Source: Krasilnikoviella flava (lineage in GTDB: Bacteria; Actinomycetota; Actinomycetes; Actinomycetales; Cellulomonadaceae). Taken from it: a DNA stretch of 64,000 bases. The notes under the pieces were generated by a model. It did no database searches, was not told where the DNA came from, and saw only the letters and a list, made by a program, of their open reading frames with translations. The stretch spans positions 372,001-436,000 of the forward strand of contig NZ_FUZQ01000002.1 in the NCBI RefSeq assembly GCF_900167525.1, read 5' to 3'. Position 1 is the stretch's first letter. Every line of letters begins with the position of its first letter. This document shows positions 19,685-27,747 of the stretch, in pieces. A program made the translations under genes and the position numbers.

Positions 19685-20383
19685 ATGTCGAGCACGGTCA
19701 CCGTTCATCCGACCAAGGGCGTCCGCGGGATCGGCCTGGTCACCGTCATCGCGGGCATCGTCATGATCGTCGCCGGCCTGGGGGTGTGGGTCGTCGTGTC
19801 CCAGACGCTCTCGGCCGAGGAGATCACGGTGTCCGAGGACGCCTCGATGTTCGCGGGGCAGCATGTCGCCGGTCCCTTCACGGCCTACGCGCAGGCCGAG
19901 GTGATCAACAAGCACGCGCTCGAGGCCTCCGACGGGCAGACGTACGCGCAGCTCGCTCAGGACGACCCGACGCGGGACACGGTCATGAACGCGTCCTTCC
20001 TGCGGGCGTCGCTGTTCACCTCGGTGGTGGCGTTCGGCGTCTGCGCCCTCGTCATCGGCCTGGGCATCGTGTTCATCCTGCTGGGGAGCGCGCTGCGCAA
20101 GCTCGCGGGCGGGCCGCAGGTGGTGGTCGACACCCCGGGGTTCACCTCGTCCGGCGACTTGTCCCACGCCGCGCACCGCGCGGACCCGGACGAGCCGACC
20201 AGCAGGCCGAACACCCCGGCGGCGCCGCCGCCCGAGCGGCCGAGCACGCGCACCGCTCCCGAGGCTCCCTCCGCCGGGTCCTCGACGCCCCCGTCGGCAC
20301 CTCCGTCCGGGCCGTCGTCGACGGCCCCGGAGAACCCGCCCGCCGCACCGCCGTCCGGCGGCAGCGGGTCGCCGTCGGCCTGA
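19685..20383 (+). CDS. Two-helix membrane protein with Pro/Ser-rich tail (often mislabelled LigA)
   Basis: 232 residues. Two membrane helices, GIGLVTVIAGIVMIVAGLGVW (about residues 14-34) and SVVAFGVCALVIGLGIVFIL (about 115-135), flank a roughly 75-residue loop with TLSAEEITVSEDA and GPFTAYAQAEVINKHAL. The last 85 residues are a low-complexity Pro/Ser/Thr tail. Close homologues are often named aromatic ring-opening dioxygenase LigA in databases, but nothing here resembles a dioxygenase active site. ATG 19685 has GGAGAGG 7 bases upstream. Function unknown. Confidence 0.82.
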   Translation: MSSTVTVHPTKGVRGIGLVTVIAGIVMIVAGLGVWVVVSQTLSAEEITVSEDASMFAGQHVAGPFTAYAQAEVINKHALEASDGQTYAQLAQDDPTRDTVMNASFLRASLFTSVVAFGVCALVIGLGIVFILLGSALRKLAGGPQVVVDTPGFTSSGDLSHAAHRADPDEPTSRPNTPAAPPPERPSTRTAPEAPSAGSSTPPSAPPSGPSSTAPENPPAAPPSGGSGSPSA

Positions 20384-20388
20384 CCCCG

Positions 20389-20454
20389 GCGGCCGGTACG
20401 ACGAAGCGGCGGCGACCCCGAGCTGGGTCACCGCCGCTTCGTCGTGCCGGCCGC
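20389..20454. terminator. Bidirectional hairpin terminator
   Basis: Inverted repeat with 30-base arms (20389-20418 and 20425-20454), a 6-base loop CGAGCT, one G-T pair and one mismatch. It lies between the convergent genes ending at 20383 (+) and 20456 (-). No strong T-tract. Confidence 0.82.
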
Positions 20455-20455
20455 G

Positions 20456-21079
20456 TCAGCGTGCGGTCGTGGCACGGCGCCGGCGGCGCACCGCGCTGAC
20501 CACCGACCCGATCACCAGCAGCGCGCCCGCCGCGGCCAGCAGCACGATGGCGGCCAGCTCGACGTCGATGTGCGCGCCCGCGGCGTTGGCCACCAGTCCG
20601 GCGCCGAACGCCACGACGAGGAAGCCCCACACGATCGTGCTGGCCCGGGGGCCTGCGGAGGCGTGCGGCTCGTCCAGGGTCGTGGCCGCGGGGGCTGCGG
20701 CCGTCGCCTCGGAGGGCTCCGGCGCGGCGGACCCGGGCGCGGTGGGCCCGGGCGCGGTGGGCTCGGGCACCGTGGCGCCGTAGCCGGGGGAGGGCGCCTC
20801 CGGCGCATGCCCCGCGAACGCGGGCCCGGTGGGCGCCGGCTCGGAGAAGGCAGGCTCCGGGCGGTGCTCCGGCCGGTCGAAGATCGACAGCGGGTCATCC
20901 GGGCCGGCCACGGGGAACGCCCGGGTGTCGCCCGAGCCGGGGAAGGCCTGCGTCTCGTCGGCGGCGGGCAGGGCCTGCGTCTCGTCGGCGGCGGGCAGGG
21001 CCTGCGTCTCGTCCGGGGCCGGGAGCGCCTGGGTCTCGTCTGGCTCGGGTGCGGGCGTGGTGGGCTTGTCGTCGCTCAT
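20456..21079 (-). CDS. Membrane protein with N-terminal 9-residue repeats
   Basis: 207 residues. The N-terminal 135 residues are acidic, Pro/Ala/Glu-rich and probably disordered, opening with four tandem copies of DETQALPAx (residues 14-49; the last reads DETQAFPGS). Two membrane helices follow (TIVWGFLVVAFGAGLVANAA and LAAIVLLAAAGALLVIGSVV), then a basic tail RRRRRATTAR. ATG 21079 overlaps the stop of the PspC/LiaF-like gene by 4 bases, so the pair is co-translated. The repeated acidic-Thr-Gln motif resembles targets of Ser/Thr kinases, but that is only a guess. Not otherwise recognised. Confidence 0.75.
   Translation of the reverse strand: MSDDKPTTPAPEPDETQALPAPDETQALPAADETQALPAADETQAFPGSGDTRAFPVAGPDDPLSIFDRPEHRPEPAFSEPAPTGPAFAGHAPEAPSPGYGATVPEPTAPGPTAPGSAAPEPSEATAAAPAATTLDEPHASAGPRASTIVWGFLVVAFGAGLVANAAGAHIDVELAAIVLLAAAGALLVIGSVVSAVRRRRRATTAR
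20933..21040. repeat. 27-bp coding tandem repeat (4 copies)
   Basis: Four 27-base units encode DETQALPAP, DETQALPAA, DETQALPAA and DETQAFPGS in the membrane-protein gene at 20456-21079. The middle copies are nearly identical at DNA level; the outer ones have diverged. A degenerate fifth unit (GDTRAFP) follows. Confidence 0.9.
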
Positions 21080-22584
21080 CGGGACTCCTCGATGGTCAGG
21101 TTGCCGGCGCGCACGCCGACGTCGAGCAGCAGGCGGGCGCCATCAGCCTCGCGCGCCTCCTCGGTGCTGAACCGCACGGGACCGTTGGTGTAGGTGTTGA
21201 CGGAGCGGTCCTGGCCGTCCACGAGCCACTCGGCGTTGCCCGCGATGACCTCGACGTCGGCCTCCACGGCCGTGCCGTCGGGGATCAGGACGGTCGCGTT
21301 CCCGGCGGAGATCGTGACGGGGACGACGACGGGGTCGCCCAGCGGGACGCCGGCCAGGTCGAGGTCGGTGAGGTCGACCGTGGCGTCGCCGAAGCGCACG
21401 TGCACGCCCTCCTCTGCTTCGTCGGTCGTCGTCGGGTGCAGGGTGCCGTCGCTGACGACCGCGGCGGAGCCCGACTGCTCCGGGCCGTCGGCCCAGAACT
21501 CCCACGAGTCGCGCTCGCCGGCGAACGGCCAGGTGAAGACGCCCGCGACGAGCGCGAGGATCGCGAGGAACGTCAGCCCTCCGCCGCGACGGCCGCGCAG
21601 GCCCGTCACGACCAGCCCGAGACCGAGGACCACGATCGACGCACCCAGCCACGTGGGGCCGAGCGGCAGGTCGAGGTTCCCGGTGCGGTCCGCGACCAGG
21701 AGCAGCGCACCGCCGAGCAGCACGAGCCCGAGGACGATCCCGACCGCGGCGGCGCCGGGGCCCTTCCGCACGGGCCGCGGGGCGCGGGGCGGAGCCACAG
21801 GGGGTGCGGCCGGAGCGGGCGCCGCGGCCCAGGTGCCGGACGGGGCGGAGGGCGCGGCGGGAGCGGGTGCGGCGGCCCAAGAGCCCGTGGGCTCGGCGGG
21901 CGGCAGCGGCGTCGTGGGCGTGGTCAGGTAGGGCGCCGGCGGCGCGGGGGTGAAGGAGCCCGTGGGCCGAGGCCCTCCGCCGGCGGCGGGGTCGTCGGTC
22001 GTGCCCGGCGCCGGCGTGGCCGGGTACGGGGGAGCCGCGGGGTACGGCGGCGCGGGCGGCGTGCCGGGCCCGCCGGACCGTGGGCGGCGGTCGCGGATCA
22101 GCTTGACGACCAGCCAGATGATCCCGACCCAGACGGCGACCCACAGGAGGGCGCCGATCCACTCGATCCCGAAGCCCCACCAGCTCAGGCCGTCGCCCCA
22201 CGCGAAGCCGACGATGAGCGCGACGACCGCCCCGAGGAGCGCGACGTCGAAGTCCCCGCGGAACGCCTGCTGCAGGTGGATGCGGCCGTCCCGCTCCGGG
22301 AGGAGCGCCCACGCGATCGCGTAGATGACGATGCCCGCGCCGGTGAGGAAGAAGCTGAGGATCAGCAGGCCGCGCACCAGCAGCGGGTCGAGGCCGAACC
22401 GCTCGGCGACGCCGCCCGCGACGCCGCCGACCCACCGGTTGTCGGACCGGGTGACGCCGAGGCGCCGGATGGAGTCGAAGAAGCCGTCACCGCTGCGGCG
22501 GGGCGGCACGGGGCCGCCCGCGGCGGGTGCGCCGCCGGCGCCGGGCTGCGGCCCGGGCGGCTGGGGGAGGTCGTCGGTGCTCAT
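21076..22584 (-). CDS. PspC-domain membrane protein with LiaF-like C-terminal domain
   Basis: 502 residues. The N-terminal PspC domain (about residues 35-100) has GFFDSIRRLGVTRSDNRWVGGVAGG cut short here to its key part NRWVGGVAGGVAERFG and LLVRGLLILSFFLTG. More membrane helices and a long Pro/Ala-rich cytoplasmic linker (about 165-280) follow, then two further helices and a beta-helical LiaF/DUF2154-like domain with VRFGDATVDLTDLDL, ISAGNATVLIPDG and VRAGNLTIEE. LiaF-type proteins modulate an envelope-stress sensor kinase, and the divergent neighbour is exactly such a PspC-kinase. ATG 22584 is preceded by GGATGGAG. Confidence 0.88.
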   Translation of the reverse strand: MSTDDLPQPPGPQPGAGGAPAAGGPVPPRRSGDGFFDSIRRLGVTRSDNRWVGGVAGGVAERFGLDPLLVRGLLILSFFLTGAGIVIYAIAWALLPERDGRIHLQQAFRGDFDVALLGAVVALIVGFAWGDGLSWWGFGIEWIGALLWVAVWVGIIWLVVKLIRDRRPRSGGPGTPPAPPYPAAPPYPATPAPGTTDDPAAGGGPRPTGSFTPAPPAPYLTTPTTPLPPAEPTGSWAAAPAPAAPSAPSGTWAAAPAPAAPPVAPPRAPRPVRKGPGAAAVGIVLGLVLLGGALLLVADRTGNLDLPLGPTWLGASIVVLGLGLVVTGLRGRRGGGLTFLAILALVAGVFTWPFAGERDSWEFWADGPEQSGSAAVVSDGTLHPTTTDEAEEGVHVRFGDATVDLTDLDLAGVPLGDPVVVPVTISAGNATVLIPDGTAVEADVEVIAGNAEWLVDGQDRSVNTYTNGPVRFSTEEAREADGARLLLDVGVRAGNLTIEESR

Positions 22585-22721
22585 GGCTCCATCCTGGCGA
22601 CCACGGGCCCGGTACGGCATCGGGTGCTGCCCTGACACGACCCTGATTCGGAGGGCCGGGCCACCCTGAAACCTTGGCATCCCGCGCCCGGGGGCGCCCC
22701 TGACGTGCCAGGATCGGGAGC

Positions 22722-24056
22722 ATGACCACCGAGCGACCCCTGCGCCTCCCGCTGCGCCGTCCCCCCCAGGGGCGGATGCTCGGCGGTGTCGCCGCGGGTC
22801 TCGCCGCGCACCTGCGCCTCCCGGTCGTGGTGGTGCGCCTCGCGTTCCTGATCCTCACCCTCGCCGGGGGCGCGGGCGCGGTCGCCTACGTGTTCTGGTG
22901 GGTGACCGTGCCGTCGGGCGACCCGCGGCAGGCTGCCGACACCACGCCGACGTCGTTGCAGCGGCTCGCCCCGCGCCTGCGCCTGCGAGGTCCGGTCGCC
23001 GCGCTCCCCGTCCGGGACGTCCTCGTGGGGGCGGCCCTCATCGCGGGCGCGTTCGTCCTGGTCGCGATCCGCGCGGGCTGGGACGTGGGCGCGTCGTGGG
23101 TGCTCCCGACGCTCGTCGCCGTGGGCGGCCTGGCGCTCGCGTGGAGCCAGCTCGATGCCGCGCACCGCGGTCGCACCGCCGACGACGGCCCCGGCACCCG
23201 CCGCTCGACCCTCGTGCTGCGGCTCGTGGGCGGCGTCGTCCTCGTGATGGTGGGCGTGCTGCTGCTCATCGGCCAGGATGCCCCGGTGCCGGTGCTGCTG
23301 CAGGCCGCCGTGGCGTCGCTCGCGGTGCTCGCGGGCGCGGCGCTCATGCTGGCCCCCTGGTGGCTGCGCCTCGTGCGGGAGCTCGGCGACGAGCGCGCCG
23401 CCCGCGCCCGCGAGGCCGAGCGCGCGGACATCGCCGCCCACCTGCACGACTCCGTGCTGCAGACGCTCGCCCTCATCCGCTCCCGCGCCGACGACCCGGA
23501 GGCGGTGGCGCGCATGGCCCGCGCCCAGGAGCGCGAGCTGCGCGAGTGGCTGTACACCGACCGCACCGCCCCCGGCACGTCGCTCGCGGCCGAGCTGCGG
23601 GCCCTCGTGGCGGAGGTCGAGGACGGCCGCGCCGTGGAGGTCGAGTCGGTGATGGTGGGCGACTGCGTCCCCACGGAGGAGACGTCCGCCCTCCTGCAGG
23701 CGTCGCGCGAGGCTCTCGTGAACGCCGTCGTGCACGGCCGCCCGCCCGTCACCGTCTACCTCGAGGTGACCGACGTCGCGGTGGAGGTGTTCGTCCGCGA
23801 CCGGGGCGACGGCTTCGAGATGGACGACATCGCGCCCGACCGGTTCGGCGTGCGCGAGTCCATCCTGGGGCGCGTGCACCGCCGCGGCGGTACCGCCGAC
23901 GTCACCAGCCGCCCCGGCTGGGGCACCGAGGTGCGGCTGCGCATGCCGCGCGACGGGCGGGCCGATCCGGTCGAGCCCGACCCGCCGGTCGAGCCTGTCG
24001 AGACCCAGGTGCCGACCGGCCCGACCAGCGAATCCGACGAAGGAGCACGCACGTGA
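22722..24056 (+). CDS. PspC-domain sensor histidine kinase (LiaS/NarX-like)
   Basis: 444 residues. An N-terminal PspC domain (RMLGGVAAGLAAHL, VVRLAFLILTLAGG) and four further membrane helices are followed by a HisKA_3 dimerisation domain with phospho-acceptor His242 in AAHLHDSVLQTLALI. The HATPase domain carries the N-box REALVNAVVHG, the G1 box VRDRGDGFEMDDI and GTEVRLRMP. The C-terminal PVEPDPPVEPVETQVP comes from a GGTCGAGCCTGTCGA-type repeat seen elsewhere in the window. The stop overlaps the response-regulator start (GTGA). Likely senses membrane or wall stress; the stimulus is unknown. Confidence 0.92.
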   Translation: MTTERPLRLPLRRPPQGRMLGGVAAGLAAHLRLPVVVVRLAFLILTLAGGAGAVAYVFWWVTVPSGDPRQAADTTPTSLQRLAPRLRLRGPVAALPVRDVLVGAALIAGAFVLVAIRAGWDVGASWVLPTLVAVGGLALAWSQLDAAHRGRTADDGPGTRRSTLVLRLVGGVVLVMVGVLLLIGQDAPVPVLLQAAVASLAVLAGAALMLAPWWLRLVRELGDERAARAREAERADIAAHLHDSVLQTLALIRSRADDPEAVARMARAQERELREWLYTDRTAPGTSLAAELRALVAEVEDGRAVEVESVMVGDCVPTEETSALLQASREALVNAVVHGRPPVTVYLEVTDVAVEVFVRDRGDGFEMDDIAPDRFGVRESILGRVHRRGGTADVTSRPGWGTEVRLRMPRDGRADPVEPDPPVEPVETQVPTGPTSESDEGART

Positions 24057-24739
24057 CCGCCACCCCCGACGCCCCTCGGCCGCCCGCCGGGCCGGTCCCC
24101 GTCGTCCTCGTCGACGACCACCACATGTTCCGCACCGGCGTGCGCGCCAGCCTGGACGGCCGGGTGCAGGTGGTGGGCGAGGCGGCGGACGTCGACCAGG
24201 CCGTCGCCGTGGTGCACGAGCACCGGCCGCCCGTCGTGCTGCTCGACGTGCACCTGCCCGGCGGCAACGGGGGCGGCGGCGCGGAGGTCGTGCGCAGGTG
24301 CGCCGACCTGCTGGGCGAGACGAAGTTCCTGGCCCTCTCCGTGTCCGACGCCGCGGAGGACGTGGTGGCCGTCATCCGCGCCGGGGCGCGCGGGTACGTC
24401 ACCAAGAACATCTCGGCGTCGGACCTGTCCGGCGCGGTCGTGCGCGTGGCCGGGGGAGACGCCGTCTTCTCGCCGCGCCTCGCGGGCTTCGTCCTGGACG
24501 CGTTCGGCACCGCGGCGGGCGACGTCGCCGTCGCGGACGACGAGCTGGACCGCCTGTCCAAGCGCGAGCAGGAGGTGATGCGCCTCATCGCGCGCGGGTA
24601 CTCCTACCGCGAGGTGGCGAGCGAGCTCTTCATCTCCATCAAGACGGTCGAGACGCACGTGTCCGCGGTGCTGCGCAAGCTGCAGCTCTCCAGCCGCTAC
24701 GAGCTCACGCGGTGGGCTGCGGCGCGGCGGCTGCTGTGA
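24053..24739 (+). CDS. NarL/LuxR-family response regulator
   Basis: 228 residues. The receiver domain has VVLVDDHHMFRTGVR, phospho-acceptor Asp65 (VVLLDVHLPGG), the conserved Ser in LALSVSD and Lys in YVTKNIS. The LuxR-type helix-turn-helix has LSKREQEVMRLIARGYSYRE, ELFISIKTVETHVSAVLRKL and LSSRYELTRWA. GTG 24053 overlaps the kinase stop, so the two form a two-component system. Its last 35 bases overlap the end of the convergent cbiX gene. Targets probably include the neighbouring PspC/LiaF-like gene, by analogy with LiaFSR. Confidence 0.94.
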   Translation: MTATPDAPRPPAGPVPVVLVDDHHMFRTGVRASLDGRVQVVGEAADVDQAVAVVHEHRPPVVLLDVHLPGGNGGGGAEVVRRCADLLGETKFLALSVSDAAEDVVAVIRAGARGYVTKNISASDLSGAVVRVAGGDAVFSPRLAGFVLDAFGTAAGDVAVADDELDRLSKREQEVMRLIARGYSYREVASELFISIKTVETHVSAVLRKLQLSSRYELTRWAAARRLL

Positions 24740-25475
24740 GCGCCGCGGCCCGGTACCGGTCGAGGACGACGTCTACCAGGGCGGCAGGCGCGTCCTCGTG
24801 GGCGACCAGCAGCGGCGCGGTCGTGACGTCGCCGCCGGCGCGCGCGGCGAGGTCGGCGAAGAACCCCGGAGCGAGCAGGTAGGACGCGACGACGACGCGG
24901 CGCCCGGGCTGGTCGGCACGGGCCGCGGTGACCACCTCGGCCACGCGAGGGGTGGCGTTGGCGATGTAGCCGACGATGACCCGGCGGCCCAGGCGCTCGC
25001 CGAGGCGGGCGGCGGTGGTCTCGCAGTCCGCGACGGCGCGGGCATCGCTGGACCCGGCAGCGGCCAGCACGACGGTGTCGTCCTCGCGCAGCCCCGCCTC
25101 GGCGAGGCGCTGCTCGAGCACGTCGACCAGGCGGTCGTCGGGCCCGAGGGCGCCGCCGAGCGTCACGTCGTCGCCGCCCGCGACGGCGGCGTCGACGTCC
25201 TCGCGCAGGTCGACGTGCACGTGATAGCCCGCCGACAGCAGCAGCGGCACGACGACGGTCGGCCGGGCGGCGGGGGTGTCGCGCAGGCCCGCCAGGCAGG
25301 TCGGCACGTCGGGCTGCTGCACGTCGACGAACCCCGCGTGCACGGTTGCGCCCGGGAGGCGGGCGGCCACCGCCTCGACGAGGGTCGCGACGGCGCCCGA
25401 CCCGGTGGCGGAGGCGGTCCCGTGCGAGATCGCGAGCAGCGCGGGAGGCGGGGGCGGGGTCGGTGTCGCCGGCAT
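24705..25475 (-). CDS. CbiX/SirB-type sirohydrochlorin chelatase
   Basis: 256 residues of the CbiX family, which inserts iron (or cobalt) into sirohydrochlorin. It has two similar halves: ALLAISHGTAS with the metal-binding His, VPLLLSAGYHVHVDLRED with the second His pair, then VLAAAGSSDARA and VVASYLLAPGFFADLAA. As last gene of sir-cysH-cysG-cbiX it should complete siroheme for the sulfite reductase. Start choice: ATG 25475 follows a TAGCGT box by 7 bases; the alternative GTG 25535 overlaps the cysG stop (GTGA) and would add 20 residues. The 3' end overlaps the response-regulator gene by 35 bases on the other strand. Confidence 0.85.
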   Translation of the reverse strand: MPATPTPPPPPALLAISHGTASATGSGAVATLVEAVAARLPGATVHAGFVDVQQPDVPTCLAGLRDTPAARPTVVVPLLLSAGYHVHVDLREDVDAAVAGGDDVTLGGALGPDDRLVDVLEQRLAEAGLREDDTVVLAAAGSSDARAVADCETTAARLGERLGRRVIVGYIANATPRVAEVVTAARADQPGRRVVVASYLLAPGFFADLAARAGGDVTTAPLLVAHEDAPAALVDVVLDRYRAAALTAAAAPQPTA

Positions 25476-25531
25476 GCCCGCGACGCTACGCGCGCCGTCG
25501 TGCGCCGCGGTTGCCGCCGCGTGAACTCCCG

Positions 25532-26902
25532 TCACGACGACCTCACCACGGGCGGCGCGGCGGTGTGCGCGGGGGCGGCGCCCGGCAGCCCGACCCAGGC
25601 CGGGCTGCGCCGCACGACGTCCCCCACCACGGTGACGGCGGGCGCCTGCACGCCGACGGCGCGCGCCCGGTCCGCGATGTCGGCGAGCGTGCCGACGGTG
25701 GTGCGCTGGTGGGCGCCGAACCCGTCCTCCACGACGGCGACGGGCGTGTCCGCCGGTCGCCCTGCGGTGACGAGGGCCCGCGCGGTGTCCGCCAGCCGGG
25801 TCACGCCCATGAGCAGCACGAGCGTGTGGTCGGTGCCGCCCGGCACCTGGCCGACGTCGTCGTGCCCCGTGAGCACGCTGAACCCGCGGGCCAGACCGCG
25901 GTGGGTGACCGGGATGCCGGCGGCGGCGGGCACGGAGACGGCGGACGTCACGCCGGGCACGACCTCCACCTCGATCCCCGCGGCGCGGCAGGCGTCGAGC
26001 TCCTCGCCGCCGCGGCCGAAGACGTACGGGTCGCCGCCCTTGAGGCGCACCACGTCGCGCCCGGCGAGCGCGTGCCGCACGAGCAGCGCGGAGATCTCCT
26101 CCTGCGGCACGGGGTGGTTCCCGGCCGTCTTGCCGACGTCGACCACCTCGACGTCGTCGCCCAGGCCGGCCACCAGCGAGCGCGGTGCCAGGCGGTCGAC
26201 GACGACGACGTGCGCCGCGGCGAGCAGCCGCCGCCCGCGCACCGTGATCAGGCCGGCGGCGCCGGGACCGCCCCCCACGAGGGCCACCCGTCCGGGGCGC
26301 GGCGCACCGCCGTCGCCCGGCGCGTCGTCCGGGGACCCGGCGGGCCGCACCGGGCGCAGGGGCAGGCTGCCGTCGTCGAGCCCGGCCACCACGGCGTCGC
26401 GCACCCGCACCGCGCGGCGGGGGTCGCGACCGGCGGTGACGGCCACGGTGAGATCGCCCGCGGGGCGGCCGGCGGCGTCGGTCACGGGCGTGCGTGCCAC
26501 GGCGGGCACCCACGCGGAGCCCAGCCCGGCGTCGCCGGCCGTGACGCAGAACGTCCGCAGCAGCTCGGCGTCGCCGGCCACGCGGGCGTCGACCGCCGGG
26601 TCGCCCGTGGCCGTGTGCACGAGCCACGCGCCGTCGAGGTCGCCGTCGCAGTAGCCGCGGGTGACCCGCTCGATCGCGCCCGAGGAGACGAGCGACGCGA
26701 GCTCCGGCACCACGTCCGGCGCGATCACCCGCACGCGGGCCCCCGCGGCGAGCAGGCCGCGCACGCGCCGCAGCGCCACCGGCCCGCCGCCCACCACGAT
26801 CACCAGGCGCCCGGTGACCCGCAGGCCCAGGGGGTACGTGTCGTGCGGGGTCGCGGCGCGCGCGGCCCGCGACCCGGCCGGCGGCGTCCAGCGCTCGCTC
26901 AT
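25532..26902 (-). CDS. cysG: Uroporphyrinogen-III C-methyltransferase with precorrin-2 dehydrogenase-like domain
   Basis: 456 residues. The N-terminal Rossmann domain (about residues 25-130, LVIVVGGGPVALRRVRGLL) resembles the precorrin-2 dehydrogenase part of CysG/Met8. The C-terminal SAM-dependent methyltransferase (about 205-440) has VALVGGGPGAAGLITVRGR, VVRLKGGDPYVFGRGGEE, PGVTSAVSVPAAAGIPVTHR and LVLLMGVTRL. Together they convert uroporphyrinogen III to sirohydrochlorin; CbiX next door would add iron. ATG 26902 overlaps the cysH stop (ATGA). Confidence 0.92.
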   Translation of the reverse strand: MSERWTPPAGSRAARAATPHDTYPLGLRVTGRLVIVVGGGPVALRRVRGLLAAGARVRVIAPDVVPELASLVSSGAIERVTRGYCDGDLDGAWLVHTATGDPAVDARVAGDAELLRTFCVTAGDAGLGSAWVPAVARTPVTDAAGRPAGDLTVAVTAGRDPRRAVRVRDAVVAGLDDGSLPLRPVRPAGSPDDAPGDGGAPRPGRVALVGGGPGAAGLITVRGRRLLAAAHVVVVDRLAPRSLVAGLGDDVEVVDVGKTAGNHPVPQEEISALLVRHALAGRDVVRLKGGDPYVFGRGGEELDACRAAGIEVEVVPGVTSAVSVPAAAGIPVTHRGLARGFSVLTGHDDVGQVPGGTDHTLVLLMGVTRLADTARALVTAGRPADTPVAVVEDGFGAHQRTTVGTLADIADRARAVGVQAPAVTVVGDVVRRSPAWVGLPGAAPAHTAAPPVVRSS

Positions 26903-27747
26903 GCGTGCAGCCCGCACTCGGTCTTGTCGCGGCCCGCCCAGCGCCCGGCGCGGGCGTCCTGGCCCGACTCGACGCGCTGCGTGCAGGGCTCGCAGCCCAC
27001 CGACGGGTATCCGTCGCTGAGCAGCGGGTTCACCACGACGCCGTGCCGGCGGGCGTACTCCTCGACCTCCTCGTCCGACCAGGCCGCGAGGGGGTTGATC
27101 TTCACGACGCCGTTGCGCTCGTCGAAGGAGACGAGGGGCGCGTTCGCCCGCGCCGCGGTCTCGCCGCGGCGGACGCCGGTCGCCCAGGCCTCGTAGCCCT
27201 GCAGGGCCTGCCGCATGGGAGCCACCTTACGCATGGCGCAGCAGGCCTCCGGGTCGCGGTCGTGCAGGCGCGGGCCGTGCGCGGCGTCCTGCTCGGCGAC
27301 GGTGAGCTCGGGGCGGACGTCGACGACGTCCACGTCCATCTCGATCTCGACGGCGCCGCGCGTGCCGAGCGTCTCCGCGAAGTGGTAGCCGGTGTCCCCG
27401 AACAGGACGTCGACGAACGGGAGCTGCCGGGACACGAGGTGCGCCAGCACGAGGTCCTGCATCGACGACGCGACCGCGAGGTACGGACCGAACTCGCGCA
27501 CCGCCCAGGCCACGACCTCCTCGGCCGTCGCCTCGGGCCGGTCTCCGTCGGCGTGCAGCTGGGCCCGTCCGCGCTCGACGACGTGGCGCAGGTCCTCGGT
27601 GGAGCGGCGGTGCCGGGCGGCGCGGGCGCGGTGCCGGGCGCCGCGCGACTCCTCGCGGGCGGCCGCCCGCGCCCGCACCTGGGCGAGCCGGTCGCCGCCG
27701 GCGGACGCGAGCAGGGTGACCGGGGAGGACAGCTCGACTGCCGTCAC
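26899..27747 (-). CDS. cysH: Phosphoadenylyl/adenylyl-sulfate reductase
   Basis: Reduces PAPS or APS to sulfite. 282 residues: ATP-pyrophosphatase-like fold with AVASSMQDLVLAHL, FVDVLFGDTGYHFAET and the catalytic tail. Two Cys pairs, ACCAMRKV and GCEPCTQ, are the 4Fe-4S ligands that mark the APS-reducing type, and the active-site Cys is in the final ECGLH. The basic N-terminus (about residues 20-50) is longer than usual. GTG 27747 overlaps the sir stop (GTGA). Second gene of the operon. No sulfate adenylyltransferase genes lie in the window. Confidence 0.93.
   Translation of the reverse strand: MTAVELSSPVTLLASAGGDRLAQVRARAAAREESRGARHRARAARHRRSTEDLRHVVERGRAQLHADGDRPEATAEEVVAWAVREFGPYLAVASSMQDLVLAHLVSRQLPFVDVLFGDTGYHFAETLGTRGAVEIEMDVDVVDVRPELTVAEQDAAHGPRLHDRDPEACCAMRKVAPMRQALQGYEAWATGVRRGETAARANAPLVSFDERNGVVKINPLAAWSDEEVEEYARRHGVVVNPLLSDGYPSVGCEPCTQRVESGQDARAGRWAGRDKTECGLHA

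Noticed and set aside
20933-21040. Tandem repeat as a CRISPR array
   Set aside because: No spacers; contiguous 27-base coding units in frame.
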